Below are positions 27,544 to 35,323 of a stretch of 64,000 bases of DNA, piece after piece. Positions within the stretch are counted from its first letter, which is position 1, and every line of letters starts with the position of its first letter. The notes beneath the pieces are model-generated. The model made no database searches. It was not told where the DNA came from and worked only from the letters and a program-made list of their open reading frames with translations. A program made the translations under genes and the position numbers. The stretch comes from Pontibacter sp. Tf4. Lineage in GTDB: Bacteria; Bacteroidota; Bacteroidia; Cytophagales; Hymenobacteraceae. The DNA lies in contig NZ_JACKZC010000009.1 in assembly GCF_014212495.1 (NCBI RefSeq), positions 166,277-230,276 on the forward strand. The letters run 5' to 3'.

Positions 27544-27577
27544 AAAAAGGCTGACCGGCAAACCGATCAGCCTTTTT
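27544..27577. terminator. Bidirectional terminator
   Basis: Arms AAAAAGGCTGA (27544-27554) and its complement (27567-27577), with an inner CGG-CAAA-CCG stem-loop, lie between convergent genes. Confidence 0.9.
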
Positions 27578-27579
27578 GC

Positions 27580-28338
27580 TTAAATATATTTCCCGGCTAT
27601 CGTTCCGAGCTTTACTTTGTAGCGGGTAATGCCATTAAACTTCTCTTCCATCTTCAGTACCTCATGCGATTTCTTGGTGATCCAGAAAATGCCATAGTTC
27701 TCAGGGCTATAGTCTATCCGCAGCAGCCAGCAATCTATAGTTTGGTTATTTATAGTTGGTAGTTTCTCGGAGCCGGTTACTTTATAAGCATAATATTGGG
27801 GACCAGTTTTACTGCCCGGATGGTAAAAATTGATCAAGAAAACAGTATTGGGCTTGAGTGGCAGGCTCTCGAAAAATTCCAGGTCCAGTTCCCAGTTATA
27901 GGTTGGCTCCGGAACCGGCATCACAAAGTTTCGCCAGGGGTTGGTTCTGGCAGTATCGGCAGCTGTAATCTTATCGGGGTAGAAGTTAAAGGCGGCCGTG
28001 CCTCTTGCCGAGGTGCTTGTATGAAAGATCGGAGTAAAATCCTTTTCCATAACGGATTCGATAGTGCGGTTGCTCAGCGTATCTGCTCCGATCCAGTTCT
28101 GGCGAATTACCATGCGCTCCCTGCCCTGCACCTGCTCAAAACGGACATCCCGGTTCCAGAGACTCTGGGTCAGCACCTTCGGGTTTTTGGGGTTGCTTAT
28201 AGTTACCAGGTACTGGCGCGTGCCCGGCTTCAGGTGTTTGGTGTTGATGTGTTTGCCGGTTACCCGCACGGTGTCGGGTTGGGCATACGCAGCGGAGAAC
28301 ATGATGCCGCAAAGCATCAATAAGAGTAATTTCTTCAT
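27580..28338 (-). CDS. Exported hypothetical protein, DUF3108-like
   Basis: A 252-residue protein with a signal peptide (residues 1-19, SAAYAQ). The body is beta-rich, with the closing segment IDCWLLRIDYSPENYGIFWI and KKSHEVLKMEEKF resembling DUF3108-type periplasmic proteins that bind lipids or polymers. The evidence is weak pattern similarity and I do not assign a function. Two AACTATAGTT copies (near 28362 and 28380) lie just before its start codon and may overlap its promoter. Confidence 0.65.
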   Translation of the reverse strand: MKKLLLLMLCGIMFSAAYAQPDTVRVTGKHINTKHLKPGTRQYLVTISNPKNPKVLTQSLWNRDVRFEQVQGRERMVIRQNWIGADTLSNRTIESVMEKDFTPIFHTSTSARGTAAFNFYPDKITAADTARTNPWRNFVMPVPEPTYNWELDLEFFESLPLKPNTVFLINFYHPGSKTGPQYYAYKVTGSEKLPTINNQTIDCWLLRIDYSPENYGIFWITKKSHEVLKMEEKFNGITRYKVKLGTIAGKYI

Positions 28339-28418
28339 AGTTATAGGGTTGGATGATGTAAACTATAGTTCGATGTTTAAACTATAGTTTGCAAAGTAAA
28401 CAAGTATGAAAGCAACAA

Positions 28419-28454
28419 AAAAAGGGTTAGCCGCAAAATCGACCAACCCTTTTT
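28419..28454 (-). terminator. Terminator downstream of lpdA
   Basis: Arms AAAAAGGGTT (28419-28428) and its complement (28445-28454) lie 21 bases past the lpdA stop, with A/T runs on both sides. Confidence 0.85.
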
Positions 28455-28474
28455 AAATATCGTTAAACGTATAC

Positions 28475-29869
28475 TTACAGGTGAATTACTTCGTCGTAAG
28501 CAGCGGCGGCAGCTTCCATAATGGCTTCGCTCATGGTTGGGTGCGGGTGCACCGACTTGATGATCTCATGGCCAGTAGTTTCCAGTTTACGGGCTACTAC
28601 TACTTCAGCTATCATCTCAGTTACGTTCGCACCGATCATGTGCGCGCCCAGGAACTCGCCGTACTTGGCATCGAAGATAACTTTTACGAAGCCATCTTTC
28701 GCACCGGCTGCACTTGCCTTACCAGAAGCCGAGAATGGGAATTTACCAACTTTGATCTCGATGCCCTGCTCGCGTGCCGCTTTCTCAGTAAGACCAACCG
28801 AAGCGATCTCAGGAGAGCAGTACGTACAGCCTGGTATGTTGCCATAGTTCAATGGCTCAGGGTTGTGGCCTGCAATTTTCTCCACACAGATAATACCTTC
28901 GGCAGATGCCACGTGCGCCAGCGCCGGACCAGGAACGATGTCACCGATCGCGTAAATACCGTCTACGTTCGTTTTGTAGTACTCATCCACTATCACTCTG
29001 CCTCTGTCAACTTTAATGCCCAGCTCTTCAAGGCCGATGTTCTCCAGGTTTGTCTGGATACCAACTGCTGAAAGCACAACCTCAGCTTCCAGTATCTCTT
29101 CGCCTTTAGCCGTTTTAACCGTTACCTTGCACAGGTCACCGCTTGTATCTACTTTCTCAACAGAAGAATCCGTCATGATGTTGATGCCTGACTTGCGGAA
29201 AGATTTTGACAGCTGGCGCGATACTTCTTCGTCCTCAACCGGCACGATGTTCGGCATGTACTCAACTATAGTTACCTTCGTGCCCATTGCGTTGTAGAAG
29301 TAAGCAAACTCCACTCCGATCGCACCGGAACCAACTACTACCATGCTCTCCGGCTTCTTATCCAAAGCCATGGCCTGGCGGTAACCGATGATCTTTTTGC
29401 CATCGATCGGCAGGTTAGGCAGCTCGCGTGAGCGGGCACCTGTTGCGATGATGATGTTGGTAGCCTCTACTGTATCTTTCTTGCCTTCCGCGTCAGTTAC
29501 TTCAACTTTGCCTTTGGCAACAATTTTACCGGTTCCCATTATCGCATCGATCTTATTTTTGCGGAACAGGAACTGGATACCTTTGCTCATGCCATCAGCC
29601 ACACCGCGGCTGCGCTTTACAACTGCATTAAAGTCTACAGAAGCTTCGCCGATGTTGATACCATAATCAGCGGCATGGTTGATATACTCAAAAACGTTCG
29701 CGCTTTTAAGCAGGGCTTTTGTAGGAATACAGCCCCAGTTAAGGCAGATACCACCCAGCGACTCGCGCTCGATAACACCTACTTTTAAACCCAACTGCGA
29801 TGCACGGATAGCTGCTACATAACCGCCCGGGCCACTGCCAAGCACTACTAAATCGTATTTTGATGCCAT
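28475..29869 (-). CDS. lpdA: Dihydrolipoyl dehydrogenase (E3)
   Basis: A 464-residue flavoprotein that reoxidises the lipoyl groups of pyruvate, 2-oxoglutarate and branched-chain dehydrogenase complexes and of the glycine cleavage system, passing electrons to NAD+. The FAD site is GSGPGG at residues 11-16, the redox disulfide is Cys42/Cys47 in GGICLNWGCIPTK, the NAD site is GSGAIG at 180-185, and the catalytic His443-Glu448 pair is in HPHPTMSE. Length is standard. No E1 or E2 genes are adjacent, so it probably serves several complexes. The promoter upstream is the clearest in the window. Confidence 0.97.
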   Translation of the reverse strand: MASKYDLVVLGSGPGGYVAAIRASQLGLKVGVIERESLGGICLNWGCIPTKALLKSANVFEYINHAADYGINIGEASVDFNAVVKRSRGVADGMSKGIQFLFRKNKIDAIMGTGKIVAKGKVEVTDAEGKKDTVEATNIIIATGARSRELPNLPIDGKKIIGYRQAMALDKKPESMVVVGSGAIGVEFAYFYNAMGTKVTIVEYMPNIVPVEDEEVSRQLSKSFRKSGINIMTDSSVEKVDTSGDLCKVTVKTAKGEEILEAEVVLSAVGIQTNLENIGLEELGIKVDRGRVIVDEYYKTNVDGIYAIGDIVPGPALAHVASAEGIICVEKIAGHNPEPLNYGNIPGCTYCSPEIASVGLTEKAAREQGIEIKVGKFPFSASGKASAAGAKDGFVKVIFDAKYGEFLGAHMIGANVTEMIAEVVVARKLETTGHEIIKSVHPHPTMSEAIMEAAAAAYDEVIHL

Positions 29870-29893
29870 AGTTTCTCTTTATTAAATGATGAG

Positions 29894-29924
29894 CAAAATT
29901 AATCGGAATTACTTACTTAGCAAA
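29894..29924 (-). promoter_or_regulatory. Consensus Bacteroidota promoter of lpdA
   Basis: On the minus strand TTTG (29924-29921), a 19-base spacer, and TAATTTTG (29901-29894) match TTTG-N19-TAnnTTTG exactly. The ATG follows about 25 bases later. Confidence 0.85.
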
Positions 29925-30159
29925 ACCTGTTTCTGATGCCGGTGGTTGTTAACCAGAGCCTTTCTTTTTTGCATCCTTTGCGTGTTCTTAACGTTTAGGC
30001 TGTCCGCACCGGACGCAAAGGCTTACCCAAGGGTCGCAAAGTACAAACCTGTTGTGCCGCCAGGTGCAATGGCACAATGGTAAGATGAATATGGTACGAT
30101 GCCACCAAAACGCTATAAAAAAGGCAAAATACTTTTAAAAGAGGCCATTACTGCTGTTC

Positions 30160-30189
30160 TTTGCGCTGAAATTGACTACATTACCTTTT
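30160..30189 (+). promoter_or_regulatory. Possible promoter of the TPR gene
   Basis: TTTG at 30160-30163, 18 bases, then TACCTTTT at 30182-30189. The ATG at 30194 is only four bases on, so the transcript would be nearly leaderless. Confidence 0.4.
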
Positions 30190-30193
30190 TTGC

Positions 30194-30802
30194 ATGAAGA
30201 AATTTTTACCTTTTATACTTTTCCTGCTTGTCTCGATTACCGCCTTTGGCCAGAAAAATGCCAAGGATTATTTTGTGAGCGGTAACGAAAAATTTAAAGC
30301 CGGGAAATATGCCGAAGCCATTAAAGACTATAACCAGGTACTGAAACTGGAGCCTAAACACGCTGTAACGTTTGCTAACCGTGGCGTAGCCAAAGACCGT
30401 CTGCTGGACTACCGCGGTGCCATAGAAGACTTTACACAGGCCATTACCCTGAACCCAAAGTATACAGAAGCTTACCTGAGCCGTGGCCTGAGCAAGTACA
30501 ACCTGAAAGACTACCGCAGCGCCCTGCTGGACTATAACAAAGGCATAGAACTGAACCCGAAAGATGCTAAAGCCTACAACAACCGCGGCCTGGTACGTTA
30601 CGGCCTGAAAGACTATAGCGGCGCCATTGCCGACTACGACAAAGCCATTAGCCTGAATACCCGTTACGAAGAAGCTTACTATAACCGCGGCGCACCCAAA
30701 TACAACCTCGGCGACACCGCAGGTGCCTGCGCCGACTGGACCAAAGCCAAACAATTAGGCGTAAAAGAAGCGGACCAATATCTGAAAAAGTTTTGTAAGT
30801 AA
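30194..30802 (+). CDS. Exported tetratricopeptide-repeat protein
   Basis: A 202-residue protein with a signal peptide (residues 1-19, ITAFGQ). It has five consecutive TPR units from about residue 24 to 195, each with the pattern AYNNRGLVRYGLKDYSGAI and DYxKAIxLNP. TPR solenoids bind other proteins. The last repeat (AGACADWTKAKQLGVKEAD) is the common capping form in Bacteroidota. The partner is unknown. It is a single gene with its own terminator. Confidence 0.87.
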   Translation: MKKFLPFILFLLVSITAFGQKNAKDYFVSGNEKFKAGKYAEAIKDYNQVLKLEPKHAVTFANRGVAKDRLLDYRGAIEDFTQAITLNPKYTEAYLSRGLSKYNLKDYRSALLDYNKGIELNPKDAKAYNNRGLVRYGLKDYSGAIADYDKAISLNTRYEEAYYNRGAPKYNLGDTAGACADWTKAKQLGVKEADQYLKKFCK

Positions 30803-30821
30803 GCCTGTATAACATGGCCTG

Positions 30822-30868
30822 AACTATAAACCCCGGGTACTCTGCGTGAGTAGCCGGGGTTTATAGTT
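30822..30868 (+). terminator. Terminator built from the AACTATA motif
   Basis: 15-bp arms at 30822-30836 (AACTATAAACCCCGG) and 30854-30868. The outer part of the stem is itself a motif half-site and its complement. Confidence 0.85.
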
Positions 30869-30941
30869 TAAAGAACATAACGCCTTGTTAAAGACCTTAA
30901 ATTTCCTGTTATTCAGTAGACAACACTTAATGAAATAAACT

Positions 30942-31472
30942 ATGAAAATCACGATCAGACAGGAAGAGCCCAAAGATTACACAGCCGTTTCCGAGTTAAT
31001 TGAAGAAGCATTCAGAAACGAAGCATATTCAGACCACAAGGAACACTTTCTGGTAAAGCGTCTGCGAAAATCAGATACCTTTATTCCTGAATTATCAATG
31101 GTTGCAGAAGTTGAGGGAACTATAGTTGGCCATATTTTACTGACCAGGATTTCGATTGTAAATGGAGAGCATAGGTTTCCATCATTGGCGCTTGCCCCGG
31201 TTTCTGTAAAGCCCGCTTTTCAGGGAAAAGGAATAGGCTCGCAGCTGATCCGGGAAGCTCACAGCATTGCAAAAGCGCTTGGCTATAGTTCTATAGTTCT
31301 GCTGGGCCACGAGAACTATTACCCCAGATTTGGCTACGAGTTAACAGATAAGTATAACATCAGGTTGCCATTTGATGCCCCGAAAGAGAATTGCATGATC
31401 CTGCCGCTTTCAGAAAATGCTTTGACAGGCGTAACCGGAATGGTTGAATATCCGAAAGAATTTTATCAATAA
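30942..31472 (+). CDS. GNAT family N-acetyltransferase (YhbS-like)
   Basis: A 176-residue acetyltransferase with the strand LALAPVSVKPAFQGKGIG and loop GKGIGSQLIREA near residues 90-105, followed by VLLGHENYYPRFGYE, a C-terminal pattern of the YhbS-like subfamily. The acceptor is unknown. At 31283-31298 the coding sequence contains a tandem CTATAGTTCTATAGTT, read as Tyr-Ser-Ser-Ile-Val, so the repeat is fixed inside a conserved structural strand. Confidence 0.87.
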   Translation: MKITIRQEEPKDYTAVSELIEEAFRNEAYSDHKEHFLVKRLRKSDTFIPELSMVAEVEGTIVGHILLTRISIVNGEHRFPSLALAPVSVKPAFQGKGIGSQLIREAHSIAKALGYSSIVLLGHENYYPRFGYELTDKYNIRLPFDAPKENCMILPLSENALTGVTGMVEYPKEFYQ

Positions 31473-31502
31473 CACGCTGAAAATATTGGTTCCCATAAAC
31501 GA

Positions 31503-31540
31503 TAGAAGCCACTACAACTATCCAGTTACAGTGGCTTCTA
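31503..31540. terminator. Bidirectional terminator between GNAT and menA
   Basis: Arms TAGAAGCCACT (31503-31513) and its complement (31530-31540) lie between convergent genes. Confidence 0.8.
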
Positions 31541-31560
31541 CCTTATAAAACTATAGTTCT

Positions 31561-32493
31561 CTACAATACCTGCCCCAGCCCAAACAGCAGCACAAACAGC
31601 AGGGTAGTCATTGCCATTTGCTTTAGATAAGGATCAAGTTCTTTGGATGTTTGTTTACGCCACACGTTTACGCCGTTCACTATAACTAAAGGCACAGCCA
31701 GTAAGAACAGCAGCTGCCACCAACTATAGAAGTTAAGCGCCACATACGCAAAAGCACTCAGCGTTCCGGCTGTCAGCAAAAACAGGTGGTAAATTCGCGC
31801 GCGTTTCGGGCCCAGGCGTACAGGAACAGAATACTTCCCGGCCAGCACATCAGAGTTGATATCGCGGAGATTGTTCACGTTAAGAACAGCAGTAGCAAAA
31901 AAGCCGCAAACTATAGCCGGAAGTATAACGATTGCATCCATGGTTTGCGCCTGCAGAAAGTAGGTACCCAAAACACCCACCAACCCGAAAAAAAGGAACA
32001 CGAACACATCGCCAAAACCGGCATAGCCATACGGGTTAGAGCCCGCCGTATAGTTGATAGCCGCCCAGATAGAAGCCAGCCCCAGTCCCAAAAACAATAA
32101 AGCCAGCAACATGCCTTCGCTGCCAAATGCCACCCAAAGCAGCGCCAGCCCCGACACCAGCGACAGCAGGCTAAACACGATCATCCCCTTCTTCATGTGC
32201 TCCGCTGTAATAAGCCCTGCCTGTACAGCCCGCGCCGGCCCTTCGCGATGCACACTGTCGGCCCCGTGTTTGGAGTCGCCGTAGTCGTTGGCCAGGTTGG
32301 ATAGGATTTGCAGGAAAAGCGTGGTGAGTACGCAGAGGGCAACTATAGTTCCGTTAAAAACGCCGTTCGCTGCCGCCATAAAGCCGCCCATACCAATGCA
32401 ACTGAGCGCCAGCGGCAAAGTACGTGGCCTGAAAGCCGAAATCCAGGCCTTTACCAGGCCTGGATTTCGGGATGTATGTTCTGATGTCGTCAA
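31561..32493 (-). CDS. menA: 1,4-dihydroxy-2-naphthoate polyprenyltransferase
   Basis: A membrane prenyltransferase of about 310 residues that attaches the isoprenoid tail in menaquinone synthesis. The two Asp-rich sites are NDYGDSKHGAD and NNLRDINSD, with GPKRARIYHLFLL and eight or nine helices around them. I place the start at a TTG (32493) that lies 23 bases after a TATATTTG promoter box. A GTG further upstream would overlap the preceding gene and add a non-conserved leader. Other men genes are not in the window. An alternative start at a codon nearer ISAFRPRTLPL cannot be excluded. Confidence 0.88.
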   Translation of the reverse strand: MTTSEHTSRNPGLVKAWISAFRPRTLPLALSCIGMGGFMAAANGVFNGTIVALCVLTTLFLQILSNLANDYGDSKHGADSVHREGPARAVQAGLITAEHMKKGMIVFSLLSLVSGLALLWVAFGSEGMLLALLFLGLGLASIWAAINYTAGSNPYGYAGFGDVFVFLFFGLVGVLGTYFLQAQTMDAIVILPAIVCGFFATAVLNVNNLRDINSDVLAGKYSVPVRLGPKRARIYHLFLLTAGTLSAFAYVALNFYSWWQLLFLLAVPLVIVNGVNVWRKQTSKELDPYLKQMAMTTLLFVLLFGLGQVL

Positions 32494-32515
32494 TGTAATT
32501 GCTGTTTTGCTCTCG

Positions 32516-32523
32516 CAAATATA
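32516..32523 (-). promoter_or_regulatory. Probable -7 element of menA
   Basis: TATATTTG on the minus strand, in the 37-base gap after the glutathione peroxidase stop and overlapping a CTATAG copy. No -33 TTTG is seen. It decides the choice of the TTG start. Confidence 0.45.
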
Positions 32524-32530
32524 GCTATAG

Positions 32531-33142
32531 TTATTGGTTAATGGCAGCCAGTATCTCCTCACCCATCGGCTTTACTTTAGACGGGAAAAACGCTACTACT
32601 TTGCCATTCTCATCTACCAGGTATTTGCAGAAGTTCCAGTTCGGTTCTTCGTGGTTCGGCGCGTTCTGTGCCAGCCAGCTATAGAGCGGGTGCTGGTCGT
32701 CGCCCACTACCGAAATCTTATCCATCATCTGGAACGTTACACCATAGTTCTTCTCACAGAAAGCCGCGATCTCTTCGCTGGAACCGGGCTCCTGTCCTCC
32801 AAAGTTATTCGCCGGAAAACCAACTATAACTACTTTATCGCCATGTGTTTTGTGAAGTTCCTGCAGGTCTTTGTACTGCGGGGTATAACCACACTCTGAT
32901 GCTGTATTCACCAGCAATAATTTCTTGCCTTTAAACTGCGAGAAATCAATTTCACGGCCCTCCAGCGTAGCCATTTTAAAATCGTAAAACCCTTGTTGTG
33001 TCTGTGTTTCTGTTGCCATAGTTTTATCGGTTTGTGCGTTATCGGTGGCTGCTGTGTTGCTGTTATTATTGCCTGAGCCCGAGCAAGCTACCATCATACC
33101 TAATACCGGCACAAACGCCAAAAGTTTAACAAGTTTTCTCAT
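32531..33142 (-). CDS. Glutathione peroxidase-like lipoprotein
   Basis: A 203-residue thiol peroxidase. It carries a lipoprotein signal (LGMMVAC, Cys20), then a Ser/Asn/Thr-rich linker to about residue 50. The catalytic Cys84 is in NTASECGYTPQY, in the place of selenocysteine; the tetrad Gln is in NFGGQEPG and the Trp in NWNFCKY. Bacterial members usually reduce peroxides with thioredoxin. The lipid anchor puts it in the periplasm or on the outer membrane, which is less common than a cytosolic form. Confidence 0.92.
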   Translation of the reverse strand: MRKLVKLLAFVPVLGMMVACSGSGNNNSNTAATDNAQTDKTMATETQTQQGFYDFKMATLEGREIDFSQFKGKKLLLVNTASECGYTPQYKDLQELHKTHGDKVVIVGFPANNFGGQEPGSSEEIAAFCEKNYGVTFQMMDKISVVGDDQHPLYSWLAQNAPNHEEPNWNFCKYLVDENGKVVAFFPSKVKPMGEEILAAINQ

Positions 33143-33208
33143 AGTGTTTTATAGTTTTCGGTTGATAACCGGTGATTCTAGTTAATTGTTTGCTTTACCT
33201 CTTCCCAA

Positions 33209-33232
33209 CCTTCCCCTAAAAACAGGGGAAGG
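33209..33232. repeat. REP-like hairpin, solo copy 2
   Basis: Stem CCTTCCCCT-AAAAAC-AGGGGAAGG, with an outer TTACCTC...GAGGTAA pairing at 33195-33201 and 33232-33238. It may belong to the same family as the DUF559-flanking repeats, but lacks the GGGGTGT tail. Confidence 0.5.
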
Positions 33233-33259
33233 AGGTAAGCTATCGTTTATAGTTCCTTT

Positions 33260-33341
33260 TTGCTGGCGCGAGCGTCCTCGCTCGTGACTTATTATGATGT
33301 TGAGTCTCCTGACTCAACTGGCCCGGCAGGGACAGGAATAG
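33260..33341. repeat. Two-hairpin repeat, copy B
   Basis: Same layout as 26350-26436. Hairpin 1 is CGAGCG-TCCT-CGCTCG, which keeps the stem of copy A through paired changes; hairpin 2 is identical. Confidence 0.85.
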
Positions 33342-33380
33342 CAAAGGCTGAAGCTATAGTTTTATAGTTGCCATAGTCCA

Positions 33381-33414
33381 ACCACCCCTAACCCCTCCTT
33401 GTCTAAGGCGGGGA
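33381..33414 (-). repeat. REP-like hairpin, solo copy 3
   Basis: On the minus strand it reads CTCCCCGCCTTAGACAAGG then AGGGGTTAGGGGTGGT. The tail AGGGGTTAGGGGTG is shared with the left repeat of the DUF559 unit. Confidence 0.75.
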
Positions 33415-33488
33415 GTTTTACTGCTACTACTATAGTTTGAGTTGTTGTTCTATAGGTGCAAACTATGGCAGACAGTTTTATTAGACAC

Positions 33489-33532
33489 AATCCTGCAAAT
33501 CTTAAAATCCTGTAAATCCTGATTCAGACAAA
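33489..33532. repeat. Dispersed repeat, shortened copy 3
   Basis: It has AATCCTGCAAATC, AAAATCCTGTAAATCCT and GATTCAGACAA but lacks the middle block with AGGGGCCCTATTTAAA. It ends directly against the argS stop codon. Confidence 0.85.
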
Positions 33533-35323
33533 CTACATACGCTCCGGCACGGCAATACCTAACAGGCTCATGCTTTCGCGCACAAAACGGGCTACCATGG
33601 CCGACAGAGCAATACGGAAGTTACGGGCCTGTTCGTCGGTTTCGTTGAAGATGGAGATCTCCTGGTAGAAACGGTTATAGGCTTTGGCCAGCTCGTAGGC
33701 ATAGTTCGCAATAACCGATGGCGCGTGCAGTCTGCCGGCTTCATCCACTACCGAACTATAGTTTACTAATTGGCTTATCACTTCCTGCTCCGCTTCGTGC
33801 ATCGTGGTCACGTTATCAAAAGCAATTACATCCACCTTTAAGCCCATCTCGCCAGCCTTGCGAAGAATAGCCGCAATACGTGCGTGCGTGTACTGAATGA
33901 ACGGACCTGTATTGCCACGGAAATCAATCGACTCCTGCGGGTTGAACAGCATGCGTTTCTTCGGGTCTACTTTCAGCAGGAAGTACTTGAGTGCGCCCAT
34001 AGCCAGCGTGTGGTATAGTTCCTGCGCCTGCTCCGGTGTAAAGCCTTCAATCTTGCCCAGTTCTTCGGTCTGCTGACGAGCCGTGTCGATCATTTCCTGC
34101 ACCAGTTCATCGGCATCAACTACCGTACCTTCTCTCGATTTCATTTTACCGGAAGGCAGGTCCACCATGCCATAAGATAAGTGATAGATGCCTTCGGCGT
34201 AGGGTTTGCCTAATTTCTTAAGCACAGCTTTCAGCACCTGGAAGTGGTAATTCTGCTCGTCGGCTACTACGTAAATGGACTGGTCGTATGGGAAGTCGTT
34301 ATACTTCAGCTCGGCCGTTCCCATGTCCTGGGTAATATAAACCGATGTGCCATCAGCTCTTAGCAATAGTTTCTCGTCCAGGCCTTCTTCTGTCAGGTCT
34401 ACCCACACAGAACCATCTGGCTTTTTGAAGAAAACGCCTTTGGCTAAACCTTCTTCCACGCGCTCTTTACCCAGCATGTAAGTCTCCGACTCGTAGTAGA
34501 ATTTATCGAAATCAACCCCGATGTTTTTATAAGTCGCATCAAAGCCTTCGTACACCCAACCATTCATCTGCTTCCACAGGTCAACCACTTTCTTGTCGCC
34601 TTCTTCCCATTTGCGCAGCATTTCCTGAGCCTCTAACATCAAAGGAGCTTTCTTTTTAGCGTCTTCTTTGTCCATGCCGCCGGTTACCAGCTCGTCTATC
34701 TGCTCTTTGTAGGCCTTATCGAACTGCACATAGTATTTACCAGCCAGGTGGTCGCCTTTCGTATTGCTACTCTGTGGTGTTTCGCCGTTGCCAAACTTCT
34801 GGTAAGCCAGCATCGATTTACAGATATGTATCCCGCGGTCATTCACCAGGTTGGCCTTCATCACCTCGTGGCCGTTGGCTTTCAGTATCTCTGCTACCGA
34901 ATACCCTAAAAAGTTATTGCGCAGGTGGCCTAAGTGCAGCGGCTTGTTCGTGTTCGGCGATGAGTATTCTACCATTACCTTTTTACCGCTGTTGCTGCCG
35001 TAGCCATAGTTGGCGTTCTGCATCAGGTCGCGGAACAGGCGCAACCACTCGGTTTGCTCTACTTCCAGGTTTAGGAAGCCTTTTACCACGTTAAAATCTT
35101 TTATCTCCGCAGCGTTCTCTTTCAGGTACTCGCCCAGTGCCTGGCCGACCTGCTCAGGGCCTTTGCCAGCCTGCTTGGTGTACGGGAAGGTTACGAAAGT
35201 AAAAGAGCCGGCAAATTCCTTGCGGGTGGGTTGCAGGGCAATTTGTGCGGCATCAACTGAAATATTAAAAAGAGCTTGCAGCGCCTGGCTGATACGTTGG
35301 GCAATAGTAGCTTGTAATTGCAT
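33533..35323 (-). CDS. argS: Arginyl-tRNA synthetase
   Basis: A 596-residue class I synthetase that charges tRNA-Arg. The N-terminal Add-1 domain is at about residues 1-100, the HIGH site is HLGH at 130-133 within SSPNTNKPLHLGHLRNN, a KMSK-like loop GKMKSREGT follows, and the C-terminal DALR domain includes QYTHARIAAILRKAG. Length is within the normal range. Its ATG directly follows the stop codon of the arginase gene (TAAATG), so translation of the two is probably coupled. Confidence 0.96.
   Translation of the reverse strand: MQLQATIAQRISQALQALFNISVDAAQIALQPTRKEFAGSFTFVTFPYTKQAGKGPEQVGQALGEYLKENAAEIKDFNVVKGFLNLEVEQTEWLRLFRDLMQNANYGYGSNSGKKVMVEYSSPNTNKPLHLGHLRNNFLGYSVAEILKANGHEVMKANLVNDRGIHICKSMLAYQKFGNGETPQSSNTKGDHLAGKYYVQFDKAYKEQIDELVTGGMDKEDAKKKAPLMLEAQEMLRKWEEGDKKVVDLWKQMNGWVYEGFDATYKNIGVDFDKFYYESETYMLGKERVEEGLAKGVFFKKPDGSVWVDLTEEGLDEKLLLRADGTSVYITQDMGTAELKYNDFPYDQSIYVVADEQNYHFQVLKAVLKKLGKPYAEGIYHLSYGMVDLPSGKMKSREGTVVDADELVQEMIDTARQQTEELGKIEGFTPEQAQELYHTLAMGALKYFLLKVDPKKRMLFNPQESIDFRGNTGPFIQYTHARIAAILRKAGEMGLKVDVIAFDNVTTMHEAEQEVISQLVNYSSVVDEAGRLHAPSVIANYAYELAKAYNRFYQEISIFNETDEQARNFRIALSAMVARFVRESMSLLGIAVPERM

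Larger units (their letters stand above)
29870..30193. other. 324-base divergent spacer between lpdA and TPR genes
   Basis: Apart from the two promoters it holds an imperfect inverted pair CCTTTGCGT (about 29977-29985) and ACGCAAAGG (about 30013-30021), possibly part of another dispersed repeat. No gene seen. Confidence 0.6.
33143..33532. other. 390-base spacer made of repeat elements
   Basis: No gene seen. It contains a REP-like hairpin (33209), the two-hairpin repeat copy B (33260), a second REP-like element (33381), a short 66-base repeat derivative (33489) and about four TATAGTT copies. Confidence 0.85.
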
